Part shown: positions 19,386 through 28,212 of the stretch, piece after piece
Layout of the letters: every line of letters starts with the position of its first letter
Position numbering within the stretch: position 1 is the first letter of the stretch
Source: Legionella cherrii
GTDB taxonomy: Bacteria > Pseudomonadota > Gammaproteobacteria > Legionellales > Legionellaceae
Reading direction: 5' to 3'
Assembly: GCF_900635815.1 (NCBI RefSeq)
Contig: NZ_LR134173.1
Coordinates: 2,016,001 to 2,080,000 of the forward strand
Length of the DNA: 64,000 nucleotides
Program-made: the position numbers and the translations under genes
Notes under the pieces: model-generated
What the model was told of the DNA's origin: nothing
The model's database searches: none
Seen by the model: only the letters and a program-made list of their open reading frames with translations

Positions 19386-19837
19386 AACCCGTCTCCAATA
19401 GTGCTTGGTGATGGGACTTTTTGGGGAATACCAAAGCAATTATTAAGATTAAATGAATTTGTTTGATCCAAATTAGTAAAATTAATGGTACTACTAGAGG
19501 GGCTATTAAATGTTCCATTAATAACTACCAAATTCTGCCCTACTTGTAATTGATCCTGCATGACATAATTACCATTCAGGCTGTATGAGGTAATCATGCT
19601 TGTTGAGTCAGCTAAAGTACTACCCAATAAAATATATTGAAAAGGATTTTGGGTATCGATATAACAAACTACATTATAGTTTACTCCGGGTATCAGCCCG
19701 CTGAGGGAGAGCGACAAGCTCGTTGCGGGAGCAACATTGCCTCCACCACTCAATGTAACAATAGAACTAATTGGCGCAGCGATTACTGTTGCAGTGAGCA
19801 TAGTACCTAAAGTAATCAAAAAAAAACGTCTATCCAT
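19382..19837 (-). CDS. Exported protein, first gene of a two-gene operon
   Basis: 151 residues, ATG 19837 with AGGAGGG at ideal spacing. It has an N-terminal signal peptide ending in VIAAP. The mature part is Ser/Thr/Asn-rich and has two cysteines (VVCYID and NNCFGIP). It looks like a beta-sandwich secreted protein but I do not recognise the family. It overlaps the next gene by 4 bases. The strong ribosome-binding site suggests good expression. Confidence 0.72.
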   Translation of the reverse strand: MDRRFFLITLGTMLTATVIAAPISSIVTLSGGGNVAPATSLSLSLSGLIPGVNYNVVCYIDTQNPFQYILLGSTLADSTSMITSYSLNGNYVMQDQLQVGQNLVVINGTFNSPSSSTINFTNLDQTNSFNLNNCFGIPQKVPSPSTIGDGL

Positions 19838-20122
19838 AGAACTCCCTCCTTAAAAGCAATTACCCAAACTCCGTAAGTAATAGGTACTAATTAACATAAT
19901 TCCTTACATACTGGCAATGCATTTGTCTCGGTTATCATGTAGTTTTTACATGACCCTTAATCTATCAATCTTCGATAGGTTGCACTTAATTGAAACAGGA
20001 CTGCAGGTGTTATGGATTAGAGCCCCATATATGCATAGCGTTTCGTCCCGGATGTGATTGACACCTGAGGGAAGCAGCAATTAAACTTGATTTTCGTTAA
20101 AAATAGAGCCTCAAGAAAGATT

Positions 20123-20572
20123 ATGAGTATGAAAAACGGTGAGATTTCGGTAAAAAAAATTTCTGCTGCAACAGATGTTCAAATTTGCCTTGCTATCCGA
20201 TATCAAGTATTTGTGGAAGGGCAGAAAATCCCCGTTAATGAAGAAGTCGATGGACTGGATTCTACTAGCGATCATTATCTTTTGTTTTTCAATCAGTTGC
20301 CTGTGGGTACTGCACGTGTCCGTTACATTGAGGATTTTGCTAAAATTGAGCGTGTGGCCATTTTGGAGACCCACCAAAAAAAAGGGTTGGGCCATCTGCT
20401 GATGAACTTTATAATAGAGGACCTGCGCCAAAATCATCAAGTTAAGAAGGCAAAGCTTGGCGCTCAAGTCTATGCCATTCCATTTTATGAAAAATTGGGC
20501 TTTGTGGTTTGTAGTAATGAATACCAAGATGCTGGCATTCCTCACAAAGACATGGAACTTAATTTTATATAA
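20123..20572 (+). CDS. GNAT family N-acetyltransferase (YjcF-like)
   Basis: 150 residues from ATG 20123 (or 20129). It follows the YjcF/ElaA-like pattern: IRYQVFVEGQKIP near the N-terminus, VGTARVRY, then the acetyl-CoA loop KKGLGHLLMN and the C-terminal FYEKLGFVVCSNEYQDAGIPH, which is very typical. It transfers an acetyl group from acetyl-CoA to an unknown small molecule or protein. It is a single gene, and the longer frame starts at a TTG without a ribosome-binding site. The substrate cannot be read from the sequence. Confidence 0.87.
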   Translation: MSMKNGEISVKKISAATDVQICLAIRYQVFVEGQKIPVNEEVDGLDSTSDHYLLFFNQLPVGTARVRYIEDFAKIERVAILETHQKKGLGHLLMNFIIEDLRQNHQVKKAKLGAQVYAIPFYEKLGFVVCSNEYQDAGIPHKDMELNFI

Positions 20573-20756
20573 AAACGCTTATAAATGAGTAAAAAATTCT
20601 CTTTGTTTTAAGCTTTGTTGTTCCATATCGATGTTATCAAAAAAATGGCTCACATGCTCATTACGCAAGATTTGACGAGAAACCATATCAACCACACTAT
20701 TTACTGCCTTTTGGTTTCCCAATGCTCGAATACACTGATTCATGGTATGCTGCTTA

Positions 20757-20779
20757 AAGACTTATTTAAAATGCACCTT
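20757..20779. promoter_or_regulatory. Candidate NsrR operator upstream of nsrR
   Basis: AAGACTTATTT followed by AAAATGCACCTT closely fits the NsrR palindrome (AAGATGYATTT / AAAATGCATCTT), with a nearly perfect right half and a weaker left half. It lies 43 bases before the nsrR start and suggests autoregulation. Confidence 0.65.
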
Positions 20780-20821
20780 TTAAAAGAAACAATCAGAGTC
20801 TCAACTAACCATTAGGAATTC

Positions 20822-21256
20822 ATGATGCAACTCACGCAATTTACGGATTATTCATTACGAGCTTTAATTTATATCGGTCTTAGTAAAGACTCGTGCACAA
20901 TTAAAGACATAACAGAAGCTTATGGAATTTCCATCAATCACATGATTAAAATCATTCACAATTTAGCCAAACTTGGACTGATTAAAACCATCCGCGGTAA
21001 GAATGGTGGTATTTTAATGGCTACCCAGCCTGAAGCGATTAATTTAGGTCAACTCGTTTTTCAATTAGAGCCCCATTTTGATTTGGTACCTTGTTTTAAT
21101 AAAGAAAAAGCCAACTGCTGTATCGCTCCTGTATGTAAATTAAAGGGAATCTTGCATGAAGCACAAGCTGCGTTCATGAAGACTTTAGAACGTTATACTT
21201 TGGCTGATGTTTTGCACAACCCCAATGAATTGTCCATTCTCTTGAACCTTAAATAA
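20822..21256 (+). CDS. nsrR: Rrf2-family nitric-oxide-sensing repressor NsrR
   Basis: 144 residues (ATG 20822 or 20825, GGAATT upstream). The N-terminal winged helix (MQLTQFTDYSLRALIYIGL, then SINHMIKIIHNLAKLGLI) and the RGKNGG wing are typical. The iron-sulfur cysteines are Cys91, Cys99/Cys100 and Cys105 in PCFNKEKANCCIAPVC, the NsrR arrangement rather than IscR. NsrR holds an Fe-S cluster; nitric oxide nitrosylates it and DNA is released. Matching operators lie before this gene and before the alternative oxidase gene on the other strand. It ends 4 bases from the convergent TehB gene. Confidence 0.92.
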   Translation: MMQLTQFTDYSLRALIYIGLSKDSCTIKDITEAYGISINHMIKIIHNLAKLGLIKTIRGKNGGILMATQPEAINLGQLVFQLEPHFDLVPCFNKEKANCCIAPVCKLKGILHEAQAAFMKTLERYTLADVLHNPNELSILLNLK

Positions 21257-21260
21257 GTGA

Positions 21261-22157
21261 TTATGCGATTTTTTGCGCGAGCAAAAGAGCAAACAAACCG
21301 GATAATGGTCTTCCCTGTTCATCTTGTTTATGTAAATGACCTACTGATTCTTTGTATTCAAGTATCGACCAGCCACTGTCTTGATAGACATGATAGAGTG
21401 CCTCTTTTTGCGGCAGGAAGGTGAAAAACTCTGGCATTGAATAAAGTTCTGAGTAAATAGGAAATAATAAAAAGTGATACCCTCTCTTCTTCGTGGTTTT
21501 TTGGAGTTCGGTGAGCAATTCAGGAATGCGCTGGGTATTTAAAAATTGCAGAGTAACAGTAGAAAGTACTAAATCATAATGTTCTGGTTCAAGACTCAGT
21601 GGTTGATTTAAATCATGGAGTAGGGTACTGACTCCCGACAATGCTTCTTTATGGGCGATATCCTCAAGGCTTTCCAAAGCTGAGGGATTATGATCAATCC
21701 CTGTCACCCTATGACCCATATTTGCCAAGTACAATAAATTTCTTCCTGAGCCACAGCCTACATCAAGAATTGTTGCAGCGTGCAAATGACGTAAATAAGT
21801 CTGATAGACATACACTAAATCACTGTGTGCTGCTCCTAAACTGTATTTTTTATTGAAATATCGTTGGGGCATACAATAAAACTCAAGATTTGCCTTAAAA
21901 GGTTCGCTGACAGGGATAATTTTATGCCATGCAGCAGGGGAGATGAGTAATTGGGGATGTTCTTTGTTGACTCGAGTGCGTGATAGTTCTTGTCCCTGGC
22001 CGTTTAGGAATAAAAAATCAATTGCCCCCTCGTGCAAGGTAAGTTGCCCCCAGGTTCCTTCTTTAGTGCTGTGTTTTTCCAAGAAAAATTTCAATTTTCC
22101 ATGACTATCAATTTCGATGTGTTTGTAACACATTAAGTCGCTGTATTCTGCTCTCAT
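21261..22157 (-). CDS. tehB: TehB-type SAM-dependent methyltransferase with N-terminal YeaR/TehB domain
   Basis: 298 residues, ATG 22157 after AGAGGTG. The first about 90 residues form the small cupin-like domain shared by TehB and YeaR (HEGAIDFLFLN, SPAAWHKIIP), and the rest is a class I methyltransferase with ILDVGCGSGRNLLYLA. TehB uses SAM to methylate tellurite and selenium compounds and gives resistance to them. It follows the alternative oxidase gene by 35 bases on the same strand, so both are likely transcribed from the NsrR-controlled promoter. tehB and yeaR are known NsrR targets in enteric bacteria, which fits. Confidence 0.9.
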   Translation of the reverse strand: MRAEYSDLMCYKHIEIDSHGKLKFFLEKHSTKEGTWGQLTLHEGAIDFLFLNGQGQELSRTRVNKEHPQLLISPAAWHKIIPVSEPFKANLEFYCMPQRYFNKKYSLGAAHSDLVYVYQTYLRHLHAATILDVGCGSGRNLLYLANMGHRVTGIDHNPSALESLEDIAHKEALSGVSTLLHDLNQPLSLEPEHYDLVLSTVTLQFLNTQRIPELLTELQKTTKKRGYHFLLFPIYSELYSMPEFFTFLPQKEALYHVYQDSGWSILEYKESVGHLHKQDEQGRPLSGLFALLLAQKIA

Positions 22158-22192
22158 GATGCACCTCTTATTTTTGCTTATCCATAAGTCTC

Positions 22193-22855
22193 TTAGGGGT
22201 TGCTGCTCTTAGTATCTGTAGGCTCTGAATGTAGCTTGGTCAAAAGGGTACGCTCGTTCGCCAATTTATCCGCTAACTGATGGTTTACATCTCGATGCTC
22301 TTCTTCATCAATACGCACGGCCAATAGCACATCACGTAATCGCGCATCAGCATCTAAGTTCCAGTATTTTTTAGCAATATCAGGAGCCTGGCAATTTTCA
22401 ATGCGACCTTCATCTAATTCTTGCAAATAATGGGTGTAGCTCACAACAGCCTCCTCTTCAAGATAACCCACGAAGCGATGGGCTGTTTTTGATGAAACAA
22501 TATACATCAACAAATATAAAACTACGAAAATAGCTTGTGCTATGAAAATAATAACCCGTTCAAACCAATTAGGTTTGGCAATATACATAAAAGTAATCAA
22601 ATGCATTCGCTCATTTTCTGCTTCATCCAACAACGTTTTAATCCACCCCTCATCATTTTTGATTTTTCTTAAGCAACGTAAATGCAGTAATGCAGCTCCA
22701 ACCATGCCTGGTACCGCGGCAACTGTTTCAAGGACTATTGCTCGATTTCCATATCGTTTTTGAAAAAAGGTATCAGCAAAAAAGCGGAAAAATTTCACAA
22801 GTCCAAAGGCAACTTTATCACTGATGGTTTTAGCAGGTTTATGAGTTGCTGACAT
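22193..22855 (-). CDS. aox: Alternative oxidase (cyanide- and NO-insensitive quinol oxidase)
   Basis: 221 residues from ATG 22855, with AAAGGAG upstream; a longer frame would run through the operator and is rejected. All di-iron ligands are visible: Glu43 in LETVAAVPGMVGA, the E82-x-x-H85 box in LDEAENERMH, Glu in GYLEEEAVVSY and the final E-x-x-H in RIDEEEHRDVNH. A hydrophobic stretch near 105-125 anchors it to the inner membrane. It oxidises ubiquinol and reduces oxygen to water without pumping protons, and keeps working when nitric oxide blocks haem oxidases. The NsrR operator directly upstream predicts induction by nitric oxide, as shown in Vibrio fischeri. Confidence 0.95.
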   Translation of the reverse strand: MSATHKPAKTISDKVAFGLVKFFRFFADTFFQKRYGNRAIVLETVAAVPGMVGAALLHLRCLRKIKNDEGWIKTLLDEAENERMHLITFMYIAKPNWFERVIIFIAQAIFVVLYLLMYIVSSKTAHRFVGYLEEEAVVSYTHYLQELDEGRIENCQAPDIAKKYWNLDADARLRDVLLAVRIDEEEHRDVNHQLADKLANERTLLTKLHSEPTDTKSSNP

Positions 22856-22895
22856 AATGGCTCCTTTGATTAGGTGATTGATGATGATTATAATA

Positions 22896-22918
22896 AAGAT
22901 GTATTTAAAATACAACTT
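22896..22918. promoter_or_regulatory. NsrR operator upstream of the alternative oxidase
   Basis: AAGATGTATTT followed by AAAATACAACTT is an almost perfect 23-base NsrR palindrome (11-1-11 layout). It lies 41 bases upstream of the oxidase start on the minus strand, where a bound repressor would block transcription of the oxidase and tehB. Confidence 0.82.
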
Positions 22919-23124
22919 TATAGAAATGCCCCCTTTGTTTCAAGATTTAAGCAGACGCTTGACTCAGACTCTTCGAGGTGTTGCTTTCCAATTTCAATTG
23001 GTACAGCGTTCAAGTGAATTTTTTCACTGATAGCAAATGACTGTATTGGAAAATTGGTTAATCCATAGCTGCAAGATCAGTGATATAATTTCACGATTTT
23101 TTTATTTATCTTGGACATTATTGA

Positions 23125-23658
23125 ATGAGTAACGTTACGACAAATAAGGCTCGCTTTTGTTTTAAACCAGTGGATAAATCACAACATGAGCTTGTTCTAA
23201 ATTGGATTCATCAACCGCATATTAATGAATGGCTTCATGGAGAGGGGTTAAACAATACCATCAAAGACCTTGATCAATTCTTAAATCATGGTGAACCCTG
23301 GGCTACTCATTGGATAGCCTATGATAAAGAAATTCCCTTTGCTTATTTAATTACCTCTGAAGTGGAGCAATCAGAAGAATATCCTGATGGCGCAATGACA
23401 CTCGATTTATTCATTTGCAGGTTGGATTATATCGGTAAGGGATTGTCAGTGCAGATGATTCATGAATTTATTTTGAGTCAGCTTTCTGATGTGAAAATAG
23501 TACTTATTGATCCGGAAATCTCTAATGAGCGAGCGGTTCATGTTTATAAAAAAGCTGGTTTTGAAATCATTGGGGAATTTATAGCATCATGGCATCCAGT
23601 ACCACACTATAAAATGCAGTTGAGTATTGAAGCGCTAAAAAACAAATTAAAGGCTTAG
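23125..23658 (+). CDS. GNAT acetyltransferase, AAC(6')/IucB-like
   Basis: 177 residues. The order FKPVDKSQHELVLNWIHQPHINEWLHG, AYLITSEVE, GAMTLDLFI, DYIGKGLSVQMIHEFI and VYKKAGFEIIGEF is that of the aminoglycoside 6'-acetyltransferase / siderophore acetylase branch of GNAT enzymes. It would bind acetyl-CoA through the IGKGLS loop. Whether the substrate is an aminoglycoside, a hydroxylysine-like siderophore precursor or something else cannot be decided. It is a single gene with ATG 23125 directly after TTGA and no strong ribosome-binding site. Confidence 0.83.
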   Translation: MSNVTTNKARFCFKPVDKSQHELVLNWIHQPHINEWLHGEGLNNTIKDLDQFLNHGEPWATHWIAYDKEIPFAYLITSEVEQSEEYPDGAMTLDLFICRLDYIGKGLSVQMIHEFILSQLSDVKIVLIDPEISNERAVHVYKKAGFEIIGEFIASWHPVPHYKMQLSIEALKNKLKA

Positions 23659-23844
23659 ATCAATTTTTACAAGACTCAATTTGCCCTGACAATTCAGTCC
23701 TTTCTTTCTCGTCATCTCTGCGTTCATGTTCAATTTAATCAATATGCTAAACTAAATATATTGATGCGTTACGGTTGATAGGCCGGTTGTAGTTCTTAAC
23801 GATATTGAAACGCTTCTGGAAATCTATATATTTTGGAGAATATT

Positions 23845-24324
23845 ATGAAAATAAAGGGATTTTTTATATCAATAGTATTGTTGTCCACTGCAATTGCAAC
23901 ATCCTCATTTGCTGGTTCCGAAGAAAGCACGGTTGATAATAAATTAAATGCGGTTATTACACCTAAAATTTTTGAAATGGCAAAAAAGAATGAAAATTGG
24001 AAGCTAGCATTTGTAACAGGTAAGGATGCTCAAGTTGTTTTTATGAATATCACACCTAAAACAAATCCCAAAAATGAGATTGGGATGGAAACCCATAAAT
24101 TTGATCAGGTCATCTTTGTTGTAGAAGGTCAGGCTAAATCAGTGCTTAATGGCAAAAAATCAACAGTTACAGCAGGGGATATGATCTTTATCCCTCAAGG
24201 GATACCTCATAATTTTATTAATCTTAATGCAAGCAAACCGTTCAAAATCATTAGCGTGTATTCCGCTACTGATATTCCTGAGCATGCAGCCTATAAACAG
24301 AAATCAGATATGCCAGGAGAATAA
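23845..24324 (+). CDS. Exported cupin-domain protein
   Basis: 159 residues from ATG 23845, with GGAG upstream. It has a signal peptide (MKIKGFFISIVLLSTAIA...SFAG). The mature part is a single cupin barrel: METHKFDQVIFVVEGQ gives His/Asp positions of motif 1 and GDMIFIPQGIPHNF the Pro-x-x-x-x-His of motif 2. Such single-domain periplasmic cupins bind a metal and may act as isomerase, dioxygenase or ligand-binding proteins; no more can be said. The 3'-neighbour begins 48 bases on and may be co-transcribed. Confidence 0.82.
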   Translation: MKIKGFFISIVLLSTAIATSSFAGSEESTVDNKLNAVITPKIFEMAKKNENWKLAFVTGKDAQVVFMNITPKTNPKNEIGMETHKFDQVIFVVEGQAKSVLNGKKSTVTAGDMIFIPQGIPHNFINLNASKPFKIISVYSATDIPEHAAYKQKSDMPGE

Positions 24325-24372
24325 CTTGACGGCATATTGACCAAGACCTTTTTTATAGGAGCTTTGCTGCAT

Positions 24373-25063
24373 ATGCAACATAAAGAATATCATCGAATTG
24401 AACGAGTTGGTTGGTTACGTGCTGCCGTATTGGGTGCCAACGACGGTATTATATCTACTGCAAGCTTATTGATTGGCGTTGCTGCTGCGCACACGCCATA
24501 TCATGGAATTCTTATAGCGGGGTTTGCAGGATTAATTGCTGGTGCGATGTCGATGGCTGCGGGTGAGTATATCTCTGTAAGCTCCCAGGCAGATACAGAA
24601 AAGTCTGCCCTAAAACGTGAAAAGAAAGAACTCGAGTTAAGTTTACCCAATGAAATACAGGAGCTCACTTCTATATACATTAATCGCGGACTAGAACCTG
24701 GACTTGCAAAAAAAGTTGTAAAGCAATTGATGGCTAAGGATGCATTAGGGCGCCCATGCTCGCGATGAGCTTGGAATTACCGAAGTTTCGAGTGCACGTC
24801 CTCTTCAAGCAGCATTGTTTTCCGCGTGCAGTTTTACTGTTGGTTCATTATTACCATTATTAATGATTTTTATTGCTCCCCAAACCCATCTTATTCTAAT
24901 CATCTCAGTGATGGCGGTTCTATTTTTAGCATTACTCGGGGCAGTGGCTGCAAAGGTTGGCGAAGCGCCCATAGTATCAGGAGCATTGCGTGTGGTGGTC
25001 TGGGGGACGCTCGCAATGATTGTGAGTGCTGGTATTGGTTCCTTATTGGGTATTGCAGTGTAG
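24373..25063 (+). pseudogene. VIT1/CCC1-family metal transporter, interrupted by a one-base frameshift
   Basis: The first frame, from ATG 24373, gives the start of a VIT family protein (RAAVLGANDGIISTASLLIG, GAMSMAAGEYISVSSQ) and stops at 24768. The rest continues in the next frame to 25063 (AHARDELGITEVSS, then three membrane segments). One extra base within 24749-24754 explains the switch: LG-AHARDELG would be continuous without it. Intact members export Fe2+ or Mn2+ across a membrane. Unless the base is a sequencing error, this copy makes only the N-terminal half. Confidence 0.85.
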
Positions 25064-25172
25064 GATTAATGCCAGTGAAAAATTGTCACTGCCCGTGGAT
25101 GTCGCTTCTGGCAGTGCCTTTTCTAATTCATTATTAGGCGATACTTTCTTTTGTGTATAAGCAATTTTTTAA

Positions 25173-25202
25173 AAAATTGAGGAGCTGCGTTCCCAGCTCC
25201 TC
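25173..25202 (-). terminator. Rho-independent terminator of the HAD/CaaX gene
   Basis: On the minus strand GAGGAGCTG, loop GGAACG, CAGCTCCTC, then AATTTTTT. It lies about 60 bases beyond the stop at 25260 and is a classic intrinsic terminator. Confidence 0.8.
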
Positions 25203-25259
25203 ATTAGATCTTGTGCCGTTACTTGATGTGTGACGTACTGCGCAAGTCATTTACATGGT

Positions 25260-26768
25260 CTACAAAATAGAACAATTATTCGATTGATATCGGTCAAATT
25301 CTGATGACTTATATTCTTCTAATCGGGGGCCATTAAAAAAATAGATGCAATTGCTGTTAGGATCAGGTTGTGTTTTGGTCAAATAAAGGTTTAATTTATC
25401 GATAGCTTCGTTTTCAGAGTCTGAGAAAGATGATCTGATTTTCAATAAATATTCATTAGCTTTTCCAAAATCGAAATGACTCATTTTACTGTCTAGGTAA
25501 CCATATCGTAATCCTGTGATACGACTTGCTACTGATTGGGTTTCTTGTTGAATGCGAACCAGATTTTTCTTGGAATCGTCTACGACTACGATATCTCTTG
25601 GCAAAGGAGCACGTTTTAAATATTCTCTCAAAACAATTCCTTTATTCATACCATCACAATAAATAATACCATTCTGATACATTGCAGTCTGATGTCCTGA
25701 TGCTAATAAATGGTAAGAGTTCTCTGGTTCCCCATGCTTTGAAAAGTTAATTTTTATTTCCCGCATTTGTTTTTCTGTTGTATCAATAATGCTAGGGCCT
25801 CGTGAGGTTAAGGCTATGACTGGGATGTGACATTTTTGCAGTAAGTGAATAATTGCAATTGTATCCGATTCAACAGCGCCAACTTTAATATTTTTATGGA
25901 TGGCGTTACGTAGCGTCAATGCCAATTCAAATGCGTCATTGTCATTTGGAAACACTTTTTGTATATGTTCTAATAATTTTTCGAACCATTGGTCGCTGCC
26001 TAAATCTTTGGAGCGTATTGGTCTTATGATCGTATTATCAAGATCAAAAACAAATATGATCCTTTCTCTAAAGCAATATTTTAGAACATCTTGAATGTTA
26101 GGACATTCGTAGATGTCTTTATCGAAACTCCAGTTTAAACGACTTAAATTTTTAGTATCTTGTGATAGAACTTCTTGATTGCAATTTCTTTTTAAATGCA
26201 CCTGATAAGCATATTCCGCTGCTTTTTTATAAGTGGATGATAAAATGGATTCATCGAGTGGCAAATTTATATCAATACCATGTGCAGCAATAATATTTTG
26301 AATGCTCGGATCATGTAAAATCGCTACCATTTCCTCAAAACTATGAAATCCTCTTTTCCAGGTGAATGCAATAAATGCTTTAATAAGATTATCGACATCG
26401 GATTGAAGTAGTGTTTTGGGGTCTGATTGATGCTTAATTAAGTAACGTTCTAATACAATAATAAAAATAATAGTATGGCCTGATAAGGAATTGACAAAAG
26501 GAACATGAGGATGCGATTTTGAATAACCATGTTCCACATTTTCATTAATAAGCGCTAAATCCGCAAGTCGATTCGCTGTGGCAGGAGTCACCTCATCGAA
26601 AGGATTATATGCCAAAGATTTCATAATCCCGGGATTGCTACTATATACTTTTTCTGCTTTGGTATCGAATCGGTTCTTTCCTCGATCTTTAACTTTATAT
26701 AAAGCAGAATAGTTCTTAATTGATTTATCTTTTTCAGCTATTTCTGCCACATGTTCGCATTTTTCCAT
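25260..26768 (-). CDS. HAD-superfamily phosphatase-like protein (DUF2608-type) with CaaX end CSIL
   Basis: 502 residues, start ATG 26768. The N-terminal half (1-230) is helical and unassigned. The C-terminal half is a HAD fold: FVFDLDNTII (catalytic Asp242 and Asp244), ALTSRG near 320 (motif II) and VVVDDSKKN near 401 (motif IV), which resembles the DUF2608 group found in Legionella and relatives. All catalytic positions are present, so phosphatase activity is plausible. The last residues are NNCSIL; the final leucine is the kind preferred by geranylgeranyltransferase I. It lies 30 bases after the preceding gene, in the same transcript. Likely a Dot/Icm effector acting at a host membrane. Confidence 0.78.
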   Translation of the reverse strand: MEKCEHVAEIAEKDKSIKNYSALYKVKDRGKNRFDTKAEKVYSSNPGIMKSLAYNPFDEVTPATANRLADLALINENVEHGYSKSHPHVPFVNSLSGHTIIFIIVLERYLIKHQSDPKTLLQSDVDNLIKAFIAFTWKRGFHSFEEMVAILHDPSIQNIIAAHGIDINLPLDESILSSTYKKAAEYAYQVHLKRNCNQEVLSQDTKNLSRLNWSFDKDIYECPNIQDVLKYCFRERIIFVFDLDNTIIRPIRSKDLGSDQWFEKLLEHIQKVFPNDNDAFELALTLRNAIHKNIKVGAVESDTIAIIHLLQKCHIPVIALTSRGPSIIDTTEKQMREIKINFSKHGEPENSYHLLASGHQTAMYQNGIIYCDGMNKGIVLREYLKRAPLPRDIVVVDDSKKNLVRIQQETQSVASRITGLRYGYLDSKMSHFDFGKANEYLLKIRSSFSDSENEAIDKLNLYLTKTQPDPNSNCIYFFNGPRLEEYKSSEFDRYQSNNCSIL

Positions 26769-26798
26769 ACGATCAACGACGAGTTCGGCATCATCAAG

Positions 26799-27263
26799 CT
26801 ATTGTACGATTTTAGGTATATCAATTGTTGGATCAATCTCATTAATTAATGCAGAGAGTTTTGTGATGGTTTCAAATTCCGCTTCGTTAAGGCTGTTCCA
26901 TAACTCTAAAGCGAATCGGGTTTCGAAATAGCGTCTACTATCAAGCGCAAGCGGATTATCGGTCAATGTTGAAACTTGGGATTGGATCAAAGAGCGTTCA
27001 TCATCAGATATTTCTTTGTGATCTCGGCAAATTTGTACTATCAATTGTATTGCGTCGGTCTTTTGATTTTTTAAGTACATAACTTGAATAGCATGCAATT
27101 CATTTTTTATTGAATCGCCGATCTTTTCCTCTAAGAACATCGTGCTCAATAGGATAAAATCAGACCAATCCAATTTTGACGACAGCATGGAATGTAGTGC
27201 ATTTAATTTTTTAGATTGGACAGATGCGATATGGATATTTTTGTCATGACGATTAAAAAACAT
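26799..27263 (-). CDS. Hypothetical helical protein, first gene of the HAD/CaaX operon
   Basis: 154 residues, ATG 27263 with GGAG exactly 8 bases upstream. It is predicted helical, without signal peptide or membrane segment, and I know no family. It is followed after 30 bases by the HAD/CaaX gene, so both are expressed together and the protein could be a chaperone, adaptor or a second effector. Its ribosome-binding site sits in one arm of a strong inverted repeat (see 27268-27331), so its translation may be controlled by RNA structure. Confidence 0.7.
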   Translation of the reverse strand: MFFNRHDKNIHIASVQSKKLNALHSMLSSKLDWSDFILLSTMFLEEKIGDSIKNELHAIQVMYLKNQKTDAIQLIVQICRDHKEISDDERSLIQSQVSTLTDNPLALDSRRYFETRFALELWNSLNEAEFETITKLSALINEIDPTIDIPKIVQ

Positions 27264-27267
27264 GGTA

Positions 27268-27331
27268 AAGGCTCCTCAAAACATAAGAATTCTTATGAAG
27301 TAGTTTTATAAAAAAATTATTGAGGAGCCTT
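27268..27331 (-). promoter_or_regulatory. 12-bp stem that can sequester a Shine-Dalgarno sequence
   Basis: In the transcript of the minus-strand operon, AAGGCTCCTCAA (27331-27320) is a perfect complement of TTGAGGAGCCTT (27279-27268), which holds the GGAG of the 154-residue gene. The 40-base loop contains a second, perfect 16-base palindrome (27297-27282). If transcription starts upstream of 27331, pairing would block ribosome entry, as in RNA thermometers or other translational switches. A weak TATAAA in the loop would instead give a leader without the 5' arm. Confidence 0.6.
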
Positions 27332-27690
27332 CAGCAAAATCTTTCGAAAACGATGTAACTCAGGAAGACTCAGAGATTAGCTACATCAGCCGATTTCTTG
27401 CGCCAAATCCTATCAAGAGATCTTTAATTAATCAAGTGTTATTTAAATTGCGCAGAACGTAAAAATGTTTTAATCGTTTTGAAGAACAAGTTAATGCCAA
27501 AAGCAGATCCATAGGTTAGAGCGCCCTAGAATAACTTGATTGTAAAACGTTCCTTATGCGCTAAATCAACTTTTTTGTTGGGAATGTATTCTCGTAAAAA
27601 AATCGTAAAACCCAGTAGCTAATACGCAGATAGATTAAATTTTTATATACAATTGTTCCATTATTGATAAATTTGGATTGGGTATTCCTC
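27332..27690. other. Intergenic, divergent promoter region
   Basis: 359 bases between divergent effector-like genes. I see an AT-rich stretch near 27640 (TTTTATATAC) that may hold a -10 for the plus-strand gene; nothing else is definite. Confidence 0.4.
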
Positions 27691-28212
27691 ATGAAAAAAG
27701 ACGATCATCAGCGCGCCTCTGGACCAACAAGCGACCCCCAAACCTCTTCCACAGGATTCGCTTTACAACAATTAAATAAAGAAGCAGAAAAGAAAGAGGC
27801 CGCTGCTGAATCAGCAAAGATACGTTGTCGGATTTGTTTTAAAGAAACCGCTCCAACCCCTCGTTGTTTCGGACATGGCGGCGGTGGAGGCGGTGGCGGA
27901 GATGGTTCTGATAATACATCAGAAGAAAAATTCGGCTATGGTAATGATGAATCTTTGATCAAGGCAGACCACTTAGTTGATAATACTGAAGAATTAATAG
28001 GTGAGTTCAGTTCAATGGAAGATGGTGAAGAGTTTGATCCAGAGTCTCAGTCAGATGAAAAAAGTTTTGATCCGGGCGTCATTGCTGAGTTAGTTGCTAA
28101 AGGGTTATTGGTTATTAATAATGACCGAAAATCGATGACTCTGACTATTAATTTACAGTGTGATCCTAATTCATTACCTGAAGAACAAAGAGAAGAGTTA
28201 AAAAATTCATGA
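27691..28212 (+). CDS. Hypothetical protein with a CCCH knuckle and poly-glycine tract
   Basis: 173 residues from ATG 27691. The N-terminus is polar and charged; then CRICF and CFGH give Cys-x2-Cys-x9-Cys-x2-His, which could bind one zinc, directly followed by eight glycines. The rest is acidic (EEFDPESQSDEKSFDPG). No signal peptide. It overlaps the next gene by 4 bases (ATGA). The low-complexity composition and short zinc-binding site are unlike housekeeping genes and suit an effector or effector partner, but no function is recognised. Confidence 0.68.
   Translation: MKKDDHQRASGPTSDPQTSSTGFALQQLNKEAEKKEAAAESAKIRCRICFKETAPTPRCFGHGGGGGGGGDGSDNTSEEKFGYGNDESLIKADHLVDNTEELIGEFSSMEDGEEFDPESQSDEKSFDPGVIAELVAKGLLVINNDRKSMTLTINLQCDPNSLPEEQREELKNS

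Noticed and set aside
20615..20815. 66-residue frame before nsrR
   Set aside because: No ribosome-binding site, odd composition, and it runs over the NsrR operator.
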